Assembly (NCBI GenBank): GCA_019054805.1
Contig: JAHQIY010000008.1
Coordinates: forward strand, 5,069,501 to 5,133,500
DNA length: 64,000 bases
Reading direction: 5' to 3'
DNA from: Brachionus manjavacas
Lineage: Eukaryota > Rotifera > Eurotatoria > Ploima > Brachionidae
Each line of letters starts with the position of its first letter. Positions within the stretch are counted from its first letter, which is position 1. A model generated the notes under the pieces. The model was not told where the DNA came from and ran no database searches. It saw only the letters and a list, made by a program, of their open reading frames with translations. Positions 63,801 to 64,000 of this stretch are shown piece after piece. The translations under genes and the position numbers were made by a program.

Positions 63801-64000
63801 CTACAGTTTCTCAGACTCTTGAAAACCAACAGGACTATACAAATTTTCTTGGATACTATAAGCCTTTGTGCCAAAGAGCTGGTACACTTCACCATTTTGT
63901 TTGTTTTAATTTGGCTCGCTTTTGTACAATTGATTTACTTGATGGAAAATGAAAAATCAGCCGAATTTTCAACAATTGTAGGAACTTTTGAGACAACTTT
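27057..64000 (+). CDS. polycystin-1-family receptor/channel gene, 13 exons, 3' incomplete
   Basis: I join exons 27057-27864, 34256-34796, 38007-38200, 38263-38397, 38451-39041, 43799-44100, 44154-44562, 46734-47815, 49938-50391, 51880-52020, 52072-52879, 56325-58943 and 61901-64000. Every junction has GT..AG and the reading phases match throughout, giving about 3,394 residues before the window ends. The order is signal peptide; repeated unrecognised ectodomain modules (about 30-1550); REJ-type region (about 1550-2450); GPS with HLT cleavage triplet (about 2510); TM1; PLAT (about 2586-2705); then TM2-TM10 with the TOP/polycystin loop between TM6 and TM7. In the family such proteins sit in the plasma or ciliary membrane and pair with TRPP channels. 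The family assignment is firm from GPS-PLAT-channel order. Whether it is a PKD1, PKD1L or PKDREJ counterpart is open. Small extra exons of matching phase could have been missed. Confidence 0.88.
27865..28438. other. intron 1, first part
   Basis: AT-rich intronic sequence with no feature recognised. Intron 1 as a whole (27865-34255) is about 6.4 kb and holds two foldback structures and several LINE remnants listed separately. Confidence 0.6.
28440..28492 (-). repeat. retroelement 3' tail, type 2 (hairpin GCC..GGC)
   Basis: On the minus strand this reads CATCGCCTTAAAGGCGCTCA then TTGAAATAATTAAATAAATA. It matches 33748-33800 on the plus strand (CATCGCCTACAAGGCGTTCA then TTGAATAAATAATAATAATA). 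The CGCC/GGCG stem is kept while the loop varies. This looks like the 3' end of another LINE or SINE family with a simple-repeat tail. Confidence 0.5.
28669..28918 (+). repeat. left arm of 250-bp inverted repeat
   Basis: Perfect reverse complement of 30423-30672. It contains TACTACTACTAC (stops on the other strand) and the ATG used as start of the RT ORF. Confidence 0.9.
28848..30569 (+). CDS. reverse transcriptase/RNase H protein, DIRS-like
   Basis: 573 residues. Residues 1-23 are encoded by the antisense left arm and are unlikely to be native. Residues about 30-150 form a pre-RT region with a P/N/E-rich linker. RT motifs follow: VRPIADFSALT (about 255), motif A YSKIDFKQAFFNI (about 293), motif B NRMPFGLSIAPYIQQ, and motif C YGHLDDLIIA (about 359), where histidine-leucine precedes the two catalytic aspartates instead of the usual Y-x-D-D. 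Thumb: LSFLGANWDG. RNase H: WYTDASEYALGVF (about 504, first D), FNEAAAS (about 536, E) and LFIDNQAVIGLWK (about 558, D). The protein stops at once after this, so the last RNase H carboxylate is missing. The RNase H style (D..E..DN) suits DIRS-type elements; Ty3-type is the alternative. Confidence 0.85.
   Translation: MSAGSIDAAASLKSMASVGAATEKLEQQNKTKLLKNYRLPPGVRKDLISNILTPTQDHPAFSKINRWEFGRPVTRRYFWDNDTNQYFFVESGGYEDIPEESEDEPQNNNQDEPSTPGPNQPEPLPNTTTNPVQPNSPGDNMSVRFRPAAFTFSEKAPNRIDVDAYFAPPTSIQQFHEEFPVPKALYSKLKQGLRIWTKGGCARTKGVQHKIKAKDSDRDKVIASLLKANIIEKAPHKKIPRYCGTFFLVRRPGSKVRPIADFSALTKVIEAPKFALKSLYQVVQDINWPRHLWYSKIDFKQAFFNIELHPKSKFVTTFGYGGEFYNFNRMPFGLSIAPYIQQMLLNCVLKFIKKYTQFTYGHLDDLIIAHPDKKKLQILLDVLRAKLKNAGWVLNTLKSVLNPVPSLSFLGANWDGLGITRSREATKFVKEMSESLLFSDYTGRTLMRVRGYLNYYLGFAGKVGPIINTFLKMTVTTRRDYWWYISLLLKCDRLKFRSPPRKQRIWYTDASEYALGVFDGYSGREFSVAAPTEAILFNEAAASILPALMTDHKSVLRLFIDNQAVIGLWKRVS
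30423..30672 (-). repeat. right arm of 250-bp inverted repeat
   Basis: Contains the last 49 codons of the RT/RNase H frame, a row of four TAG triplets and TAA, then about 100 bp of non-coding DNA ending CGCCATT. Reverse complement of 28669-28918. Confidence 0.9.
31164..31556 (+). pseudogene. LINE reverse transcriptase fragment in foldback loop
   Basis: The frame reads KIEDYLYKNNIISKEQHGFV then KRKSCTSNLLETLDFI. Motif A follows (VILLNFAKAFDTAPHRRLID, normally LDFxKAFDxVxH) and then KAYGF. After a stop and frame change the DNA gives IGLLLFILYINDLPRGIDNV then VKM, stopping just short of the expected YADD box, where the inverted arm begins. Motif A has D replaced by N (LNFAKAFD), so activity would be doubtful even without the breaks. 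Confidence 0.8.
31655..31942 (+). CDS. small coiled-coil-like repeat protein (copy 1)
   Basis: A 95-codon ORF in the right arm. It reads IYKDLCNNKPT, then KSFDQDIVLLESFFNQDVKS, then LRIDALKKDFKLQFNQENGL and LTDSIKLCLPN. A second copy at 54792-55013 keeps IYxDLCxNKPT, KSFxQDIVLLES, LEALKKDLKLQFKQENGL and DSVKLCL, while the DNA has diverged more at silent sites than the protein suggests. The middle has heptad-like hydrophobic spacing. Both copies lie next to LINE RT debris, so it may be the ORF1 or an accessory product of that element. The left arm carries only a deleted antisense copy. Confidence 0.45.
   Translation: MASIIYKDLCNNKPTKMGQSKSFDQDIVLLESFFNQDVKSLNLRIDALKKDFKLQFNQENGLTDSIKLCLPNINDNSFFNLLISLTESFSYFNGI
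32640..33095 (-). pseudogene. LINE polymerase C-terminal fragment
   Basis: The minus strand reads VVFIVDKNLRELYIRQNLLI, then KRAFGIKKIARFTPMLETLR and LETVEQI, then a stop. In the same frame it continues MKHKLFFMKQLKNSKVCWDL. The pattern (I-K-R/S-A-x-G-I-x-K-x-x-R-x-T-P-x-L-E-x-L-R-L-E) is the post-RT region of a LINE family distinct from the one at 41300-43100. Stops show decay. Confidence 0.65.
33096..34255. other. rest of intron 1 with small inverted and dispersed repeats
   Basis: Bases 33302-33345 and 33505-33560 are inverted copies of each other (GGTAGCTTCATTATGATAGC versus its complement). Bases 33254-33302 are an inverted copy of 19022-19066. Bases 33620-33650 repeat 18243-18272. The stretch ends at the polypyrimidine-poor acceptor TATAAATTTAAG before exon 2. 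Confidence 0.55.
33748..33800 (+). repeat. retroelement 3' tail, type 2 (hairpin GCC..GGC)
   Basis: CATCGCCTACAAGGCGTTCA then TTGAATAAATAATAATAATA. It pairs with 28440-28492 on the other strand as a second copy of the same 3' end. Confidence 0.5.
34256..34796 (+). CDS. polycystin-like gene exon 2 (module 2)
   Basis: Acceptor AATTTAAG|AT, donor AAAGT|GTAAGC. The first codon (TAT) is split with exon 1 and the last two bases (GT) join A of exon 3 to make valine. The open frame extends well upstream of the first in-frame start-like codon, supporting an internal exon. Module core: TEFRFDTYLESIEVVAIRPG then SIELEIFSFMSC with SHSC, matching the exon 1 pattern F-x-x-x-T-x-L-x-x-x-E-V-x-A-x-x-x-G-x-I-x-x-E and its cysteine pair. 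Sequons NNS and NET are present. Confidence 0.85.
34797..36150. other. intron 2, first part
   Basis: AT-rich intronic DNA with nothing recognisable. Intron 2 spans 34797-38006. Confidence 0.6.
36158..36190 (+). repeat. possible LTR start related to the element at 23677-25067
   Basis: TGAAGTATAGTGACATGATA then AGACT resembles TGTAGTATAGTGACACAATC then AGACT, the start of the 155-bp LTR, with about 5 differences in 25. An 88-codon ORF with no recognised family follows at 36241-36507. No matching LTR end or polypurine tract was found. Confidence 0.35.
37600..37875 (-). pseudogene. LINE C-terminal fragment in intron 2
   Basis: The minus strand reads SLNSRRIRGDLIQIFKIINN, then LESIRLESRIRYATQTHKDA and EDLLKVVHHVSTNGVVKYWN, a stop, then LPKEQF. 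It is the same RRxRGDLIQxFKI family as 2-590 and 26340-26560, with the usual W-N-x-L-P end. Decayed but readable. Confidence 0.75.
38007..38200 (+). CDS. polycystin-like gene exon 3
   Basis: Acceptor TTTATTTAG|AG, donor GAAT|GTATAT. Reads VKNLVDIDQNDKKSLAVRCI, then an asparagine-rich extracellular segment ending VVKRQISQEC. The phase fits both neighbours (GT+A before, T+CT after). It lies between the core of module 2 and the Ig-like strand segment in exon 4. Confidence 0.75.
38201..38262 (+). other. intron 3 (62 bp)
   Basis: GTATAT..GAAG; one of four very short introns in the gene. Confidence 0.75.
38263..38397 (+). CDS. polycystin-like gene exon 4
   Basis: The frame T|CT AGC TCA runs to AAA AAT G|GTAAGA. 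Encodes SSNCNLDSSKLKLICSIRVK then TELLPIAIDFHINNGYSETF. The pattern I-x-V-x(5,6)-I-x-I-D/F-x-x-x-G recurs in exon 8 (FDIEVYSQKSSIEVLIDYGD) and exon 9 (YDIKVKLANSTKNINIKANV), and may be a degenerate Ig-like/PKD strand pair. Confidence 0.75.
38451..39041 (+). CDS. polycystin-like gene exon 5 (module 3)
   Basis: The 53-bp intron 4 precedes it (TTATTAAG|GA). The donor is ACAAT|GTAAAA. Encodes SSIFREDGYLQGFEFHSTAF as the module core, a divergent copy without the cysteine pair, then aromatic-rich extracellular sequence with several sequons. The split codon T|AT joins exon 6 and gives tyrosine. Confidence 0.8.
39042..39200. other. intron 5, first part
   Basis: AT-rich; nothing recognised. Intron 5 is 39042-43798 and holds three elements listed next. 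Confidence 0.5.
39201..40238. mobile_element. putative 1.04-kb element with 12-bp inverted ends
   Basis: The left end ACGCCCAGTAAA is matched by TTTACTGGGCGT at the right end. The interior is AT-rich with TTTACG/CGTAAA phrases near the left end and no coding capacity seen. No target duplication is evident, so the pairing could be coincidental, but 12 matching bases with an unusual GCCC core in this AT-rich DNA make that unlikely. Confidence 0.5.
40786..40975. mobile_element. 190-bp MITE-like foldback
   Basis: Outer arms of about 64 bp are inverted copies with about 5 differences. The left starts AAGTTTTTTAGGTTGCCTAG then TTCAAGCCTAAAT. The right, reverse-complemented, starts AAGTTTTTTCGGTTGCCTAG then TTCAAGCCTAAAT. 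No ORF. The flanks do not show a clear target duplication. Confidence 0.75.
42811..42909 (+). repeat. 20-bp tandem duplication and 21-bp palindrome in LINE end
   Basis: CCCCGTTGTTGGATATTCAA occurs twice in a row (42821-42840, 42841-42860). It is preceded by GAATATCCAA, which pairs with the TTGGATATTC inside it. Next, AATTATTAGTAAGGTTGGAT(A) at 42859-42879 pairs perfectly with 42889-42909 across a 9-base loop. The sister copy at 17750 lacks all of this. Confidence 0.85.
43045..43090 (+). other. LINE 3' terminal stem-loop
   Basis: TTCTGAAGGAGCCCTAGCTC then GGTACAGAAAACAAATAAAT. TTCTG pairs with CAGAA and GAGC pairs with GCTC around CCTA. The block is present in all five tails of this family here (8625, 17855, 22582, 25112 and this one), in varying states. 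In several LINE clades such a hairpin is what the reverse transcriptase recognises. Confidence 0.6.
43111..43798. other. end of intron 5
   Basis: AT-rich; no gene. Ends in TTAAAAACAG before exon 6. Confidence 0.5.
43799..44100 (+). CDS. polycystin-like gene exon 6 (module 4)
   Basis: Acceptor AAAAACAG|AT, donor GTAGAA|GTAATT, ending in phase 0. The frame is open from the first base: EFADIYFENLNDSIDHTING to NTYFKYDTKLIGFEYWANYA then FQKIYVE. The core Y-F-K-Y-D-T-K-L-I-G-F-E is one of the best-kept copies of the module motif. Confidence 0.82.
44101..44153 (+). other. intron 6 (53 bp)
   Basis: GTAATT..TTTTAG. Confidence 0.75.
44154..44562 (+). CDS. polycystin-like gene exon 7
   Basis: Starts ITRSNHLIHNRISLYTKKGY in phase 0 and ends TISK plus one base at A|GTAAAA. 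Contains GYNSYTLPNSLSVNKGFSIE, the part after the core that in exon 1 reads GLNRIWLTNSKQIFTASFLI and in exon 9 reads GLQVYKLSSPIYIREGAILM. The order within the repeated module is therefore conserved. Confidence 0.8.
44563..45164. other. intron 7, first part
   Basis: AT-rich; nothing recognised. Intron 7 spans 44563-46733. Confidence 0.55.
45166..46393. mobile_element. 1.23-kb DNA transposon with 8-9-bp target duplication
   Basis: The left end reads AGAGTTGGTCAAAAGTCAAA. The right end, reverse-complemented, reads CTGAGTTGGTCAAAAGTCAAA. TAATAAGCC flanks both sides exactly (45157-45165, 46394-46402). An 8-bp duplication with CAGAGTTG-type ends points to hAT; 9 bp would suit a MULE. The C shared by flank and end leaves this open. 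A further lone end (CAAAGTTGGTCAAAAGTCAA) is at about 54034-54054. Confidence 0.8.
45407..45846 (-). CDS. AT-hook protein fragment inside the intron-7 transposon
   Basis: The minus frame is open from about 45846. It reads NERYRIFIYINSRDPKKYKG then NTENVIGVAYRLKLCEFPGL, then basic ANKKRGRRKQATP, a polar Q/N/D-rich stretch and a final RKRDRPRKNP. The two basic R-G-R/R-P cores are AT-hook-like and would bind AT-rich DNA. No ATG-led start or catalytic motif is seen, so this is probably the tail of a transposon protein whose enzyme part is deleted. Confidence 0.4.
46734..47815 (+). CDS. polycystin-like gene exon 8 (modules 5 and start of 6)
   Basis: Acceptor CTTTAAG|GA, donor TTACAG|GTAGTT, ending in phase 0; 1,082 bp. 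First core: STEFLIESRLIGFNFFSTST with IKINLWSSTMCSVESC, keeping the two-cysteine pattern of exon 1. Then an Ig-like segment (FDIEVYSQKSSIEVLIDYGD). Second core: NSEFRYDTNLLGFKIYAVRE then GQILLQ, which continues across the intron into exon 9. The exon boundary therefore cuts the repeat in the middle, so modules did not spread simply by exon shuffling. Confidence 0.85.
47816..48830. other. intron 8, first part
   Basis: Bases 47930-48080 are less AT-rich and open on the minus strand (74 codons, GKQIQKDKQRELKQIKITRG). I recognise no family. The rest is AT-rich. Confidence 0.4.
48835..49046. mobile_element. 212-bp MITE-like element
   Basis: The ends TTCTTTTGTGTCCTTTTGTG then TACTTT (48835-48860) and AAAGTACACGAAAGGACACA then AAAGAA (49021-49046) are inverted copies with one mismatch. 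The interior includes an unusually GC-rich phrase (GCTCGGGCCCGGACCCC, about 48930). No ORF and no clear target duplication. Confidence 0.65.
49047..49937. other. end of intron 8
   Basis: AT-rich intronic DNA with repeated TTTCCGC phrases near 49250-49360. No gene. Ends TTTTTTTAAG before exon 9. Confidence 0.5.
49938..50391 (+). CDS. polycystin-like gene exon 9 (rest of module 6)
   Basis: Phase 0 acceptor TTTTTTTAAG|TTT. The joined protein reads YAVREGQILLQ-FVSTDECGV then LMPCSF, completing the two-cysteine core. Continues LKKGLQVYKLSSPIYIREGA and HRSGQIGSIYNEESDNTMSD, where exon 1 has QSGKIGIDNSTDVFQD. This match over about 100 residues is the clearest evidence for the long repeat. Donor GATCATG|GTAAGT. 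Confidence 0.82.
50550..51292. mobile_element. pogo/Tigger-like DNA transposon, non-autonomous
   Basis: The left end CAGTAAAGTACGGTTATAAC then GAA and the right end (reverse-complemented CAGTAAAGTGCGGTTATAAC then GAA) form terminal inverted repeats. TA sits on both sides, the target duplication of Tc1/mariner/pogo elements. Inner copies of the TTCGTTATAACCGAA phrase near the right end are probable transposase-binding repeats. The 743-bp length leaves no room for a DDE domain. Confidence 0.85.
50734..50901 (-). CDS. truncated pogo-type transposase, CENP-B-like DNA-binding domain only
   Basis: 55 codons from ATG at 50901 to TAG at 50734. Begins MLEKTKPTKRKVFTLHEKVK, followed by YIKLIDSKKKTQTEVCEEFK and IPVGTMSGIYKRR. 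This is the N-terminal helix-turn-helix of pogo/Tigger/CENP-B proteins (family pattern K-R-K-x-x-T-L-x-E-K..A-x-x-F-x-I-P-x-S/G-T-x-S-x-I). The tract of lysine codons is A-rich and may have slipped. The catalytic part is absent, so at most it could bind element ends. Confidence 0.7.
   Translation of the reverse strand: MLEKTKPTKRKVFTLHEKVKYIKLIDSKKKTQTEVCEEFKIPVGTMSGIYKRREE
51880..52020 (+). CDS. polycystin-like gene exon 10
   Basis: The split codon G|AT gives aspartate, then SLNISSVSYYERLNKLVIDE to KSDCKIG. The donor is AAAATAG|GTACTT. It contains YYERLNKLVIDEYFLNSVCI, matching exon 1's FLRKMHRLLNLRLCVNSIVE and exon 9's SLIKMNQMLGINCLIEYGYY, the last part of the repeated module. Confidence 0.78.
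52021..52071 (+). other. intron 10 (51 bp)
   Basis: GTACTT..TACTTAG. Confidence 0.75.
52072..52879 (+). CDS. polycystin-like gene exon 11 (REJ region)
   Basis: Starts DANFSSSFEFNSLPTSESPA and ends IPIVSTR with the arginine codon split AG|A. The part VVPSGIAPYSLENGLDYLKI, LKPLEYAYDMDFLVHTHSLN with FEFFC, and SLTNQCFSSRDKIVFE then NSYLFLVMTHH resembles the receptor-for-egg-jelly (REJ) domain: an aromatic/cysteine pair, then a short loop with cysteine, then a Y-x-F/L-x-V strand. REJ regions in polycystins lie between the ectodomain repeats and GPS, as here. Confidence 0.82.
52990..53720 (-). pseudogene. LINE polymerase C-terminal region, decayed
   Basis: The minus strand reads ANFTLGSLRRAFKCWRCDTV then KTLYYCLVRPHLEYAVSV, the post-RT block L-Y-x-x-L-V-R-P-H-L-E-Y-A of CR1-like LINEs. 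It continues LRESKDGPQNLYQNLGHYLM and ERNPRLCDHIV. Multiple stops. Confidence 0.7.
54280..55190 (+). mobile_element. 5'-truncated LINE with RT motif C and 3' tail
   Basis: The frame reads SIIVYADDILLLSPVDSHLK (YADD at 54373-54384), then WKIKFNPKKSSII. After a stop and frame change comes VNKIKYQGVEIPNNFDFHNI to LKKGEISPFLQAFIYKK. A small ORF (54792-55013) follows. The end CCTTCAATGGAGGTTAATTT then ACCAATAAAAAAATAAATAA is likely its 3' tail, with a CTCC/GGAG stem just before it. This family differs from the one at 41300-43110. Confidence 0.7.
54792..55013 (+). CDS. small coiled-coil-like repeat protein (copy 2)
   Basis: 73 codons: IYQDLCLNKPT, KSFNQDIVLLESHFILEISK, LEALKKDLKLQFKQENGL and DSVKLCLKK. 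Clear paralogue of 31655-31942. The ATG is at 54792 in the context CAGAATGG. Function unknown. The repeated association with LINE RT fragments suggests that it belongs to the retroelement. Confidence 0.45.
   Translation: MAFVIYQDLCLNKPTMENKLKSFNQDIVLLESHFILEISKINSNLEALKKDLKLQFKQENGLADSVKLCLKKY
55595..55948 (-). pseudogene. Tc1/mariner-type transposase, N-terminal DNA-binding half
   Basis: 117 codons on the minus strand. IPRSIVYRILKRSEYF is a first helix-turn-helix, QGSGQTTKKMTKVQLNKLKK a GRPR-like linker (here GSGQT), and FSQRQAAKKFDISQQMVSKL then LKKLQI a second helix-turn-helix. The paired HTH arrangement is that of Tc1/mariner N-termini. The DDE catalytic part is missing and no terminal repeats were found. 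It lies antisense to the host gene in intron 11. Confidence 0.75.
56325..58943 (+). CDS. polycystin-like gene exon 12 (REJ end, GAIN/GPS, TM1, PLAT start)
   Basis: 873 residues, the largest exon. It opens CRLAEYCKPFRLHTKINPSY and continues REJ/GAIN-like sequence rich in sequons. The GPS is at about 58290-58420: CYYREKLTGEWKSDG, then YTVCVSSHLTDFAAGF, with the autocleavage triplet HLT kept at about residue 2510. Two of the four usual GPS cysteines are replaced (GC by GL, C-x-C by C-V-S). TM1 is IYITVIVCGCIYLFAAIF. The PLAT/LH2 domain starts at YYYEIVFFTGSRIDSGTKSN, with FGQLYLCQVNHDNS and ASWFLKHIFICDLQTGEKFT before the donor AAAATG|GTAAGT. PLAT binds lipid or partner proteins on the cytoplasmic side. 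Confidence 0.9.
58944..61586. other. intron 12, main part
   Basis: About 2.6 kb, mostly very AT-rich. A GC-richer island at 61041-61200 is described separately. No other feature recognised. Confidence 0.55.
61041..61200. other. GC-richer island in intron 12
   Basis: After an AATAATAAT run, about 155 bp of balanced composition (GCATGTGGAAACGACTTACT to GGAGTGGAGACGGCACTGCT) is open in one plus frame for 46 codons (LEQLGMWKRLTEEAVYGSCV) and in a serine-rich minus frame (FLSDQSDSSAVSTPSVQDGR). It could be a conserved regulatory element, an alternative exon, an exon of a minus-strand gene or an unrecognised repeat. Confidence 0.35.
61587..61854. mobile_element. 268-bp hAT-type MITE
   Basis: The ends CAGAGTTCAAAAGT and ACTTTTAAACAACTCTG are inverted-repeat related. 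The flanks ATTTTAAG are identical on both sides (61579-61586, 61855-61862), a perfect 8-bp target duplication. It sits 46 bp upstream of the exon 13 acceptor. Its end (CAGAGTT) resembles that of the 1.23-kb element at 45166-46393, so the two may be mobilised by related enzymes. Confidence 0.85.
61901..64000 (+). CDS. polycystin-like gene exon 13 (PLAT end, TM2-TM10), runs off window
   Basis: Acceptor TTTCAAAG|G completes TGG, so the protein reads CEKW-LAVDKDDGLIERNM, the exact joint of PLAT in PKD1-family proteins. Then come TM2 (LTCAFVLLFITMLANIIYY), TM3 (IGIMMNLICLPPSFLLIQLF), TM4 (LAYTLCVIFTGISLFFIT), TM5 (WLTSFLVSILTSFLLTQPIQ) and TM6 (LVYTLFFFLLFFVSFA). The extracellular TOP/polycystin domain follows, with LQNDVSSLEALGWLDDQTRA then VFVEFSLFNANLNAF. 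Next are TM7 (LNLLYMMAICILMI), TM8 (WLMVVFSWAAFVIYVHRL), TM9 (LDGLFGFLTFFGTLQFLRLL) and TM10 (FTILFVLIWLAFVQLIYL). The window ends before the pore-end helix, so the last membrane segment and tail are unseen. Open from 61902 to 64000 with no stop. Confidence 0.92.

Noticed and set aside
62802-63895. ORFs on both strands within 62802-63895
   Set aside because: They overlap the conserved polycystin channel exon in other frames and carry no recognisable protein signature.

Overview
The window is AT-rich, repeat-dense animal DNA. Genes are split by GT..AG introns, and several LINE, LTR, DIRS-like and DNA-transposon families lie between them. Base composition, very short (51-62 bp) introns and the mix of elements fit a monogonont rotifer such as Brachionus. 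That assignment is an inference, because no rRNA, tRNA or species-diagnostic gene is present. No tRNA, rRNA, CRISPR array or bacterial-type operon was seen. Positions 1-19.7 kb are intergenic and hold decayed transposable elements: fragments of at least two LINE families (2-590, 5985-6250, 7855-8670, 12432-12680, 17500-17893) and a 1.05-kb hAT-like element with terminal inverted repeats and an imperfect 8-bp target duplication (14480-15530). A minus-strand single-exon gene at 19740-20543 encodes a membrane-anchored fibrinogen-related protein. Positions 21.9-26.6 kb hold a decayed Tc1 transposase and a deleted LTR retroelement whose remaining ORF is a zinc-finger/RING-like protein with one in-frame stop, plus further LINE debris. 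Positions 27057-64000 and beyond carry the main gene on the plus strand. It is a polycystin-1-family (PKD1/REJ/PLAT/polycystin channel) receptor. I joined it by hand from 13 exons whose GT..AG sites and reading phases all agree, giving about 3,394 residues before the window ends inside the channel domain. Its order is signal peptide, about 1,500 residues of an unrecognised repeated extracellular module, REJ region, GPS site, first transmembrane helix, PLAT domain, then nine further membrane segments around a TOP/polycystin extracellular loop. Introns are bimodal: four are 51-62 bp, and eight are about 1.5-6.4 kb, each holding transposable-element sequence or an element-like inverted repeat. 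Intron 1 holds the oddest structure. A DIRS-like reverse transcriptase/RNase H gene is bounded by perfect 250-bp inverted arms. It abuts a second foldback with 531- and 677-bp arms built around a LINE reverse-transcriptase fragment. Other introns hold a pogo/Tigger-like element with only the DNA-binding part of its transposase, two elements with hAT-like ends, several MITE-like foldbacks, a mariner/Tc1-type transposase fragment and several LINE copies. One LINE group shares a 3' terminal stem-loop.
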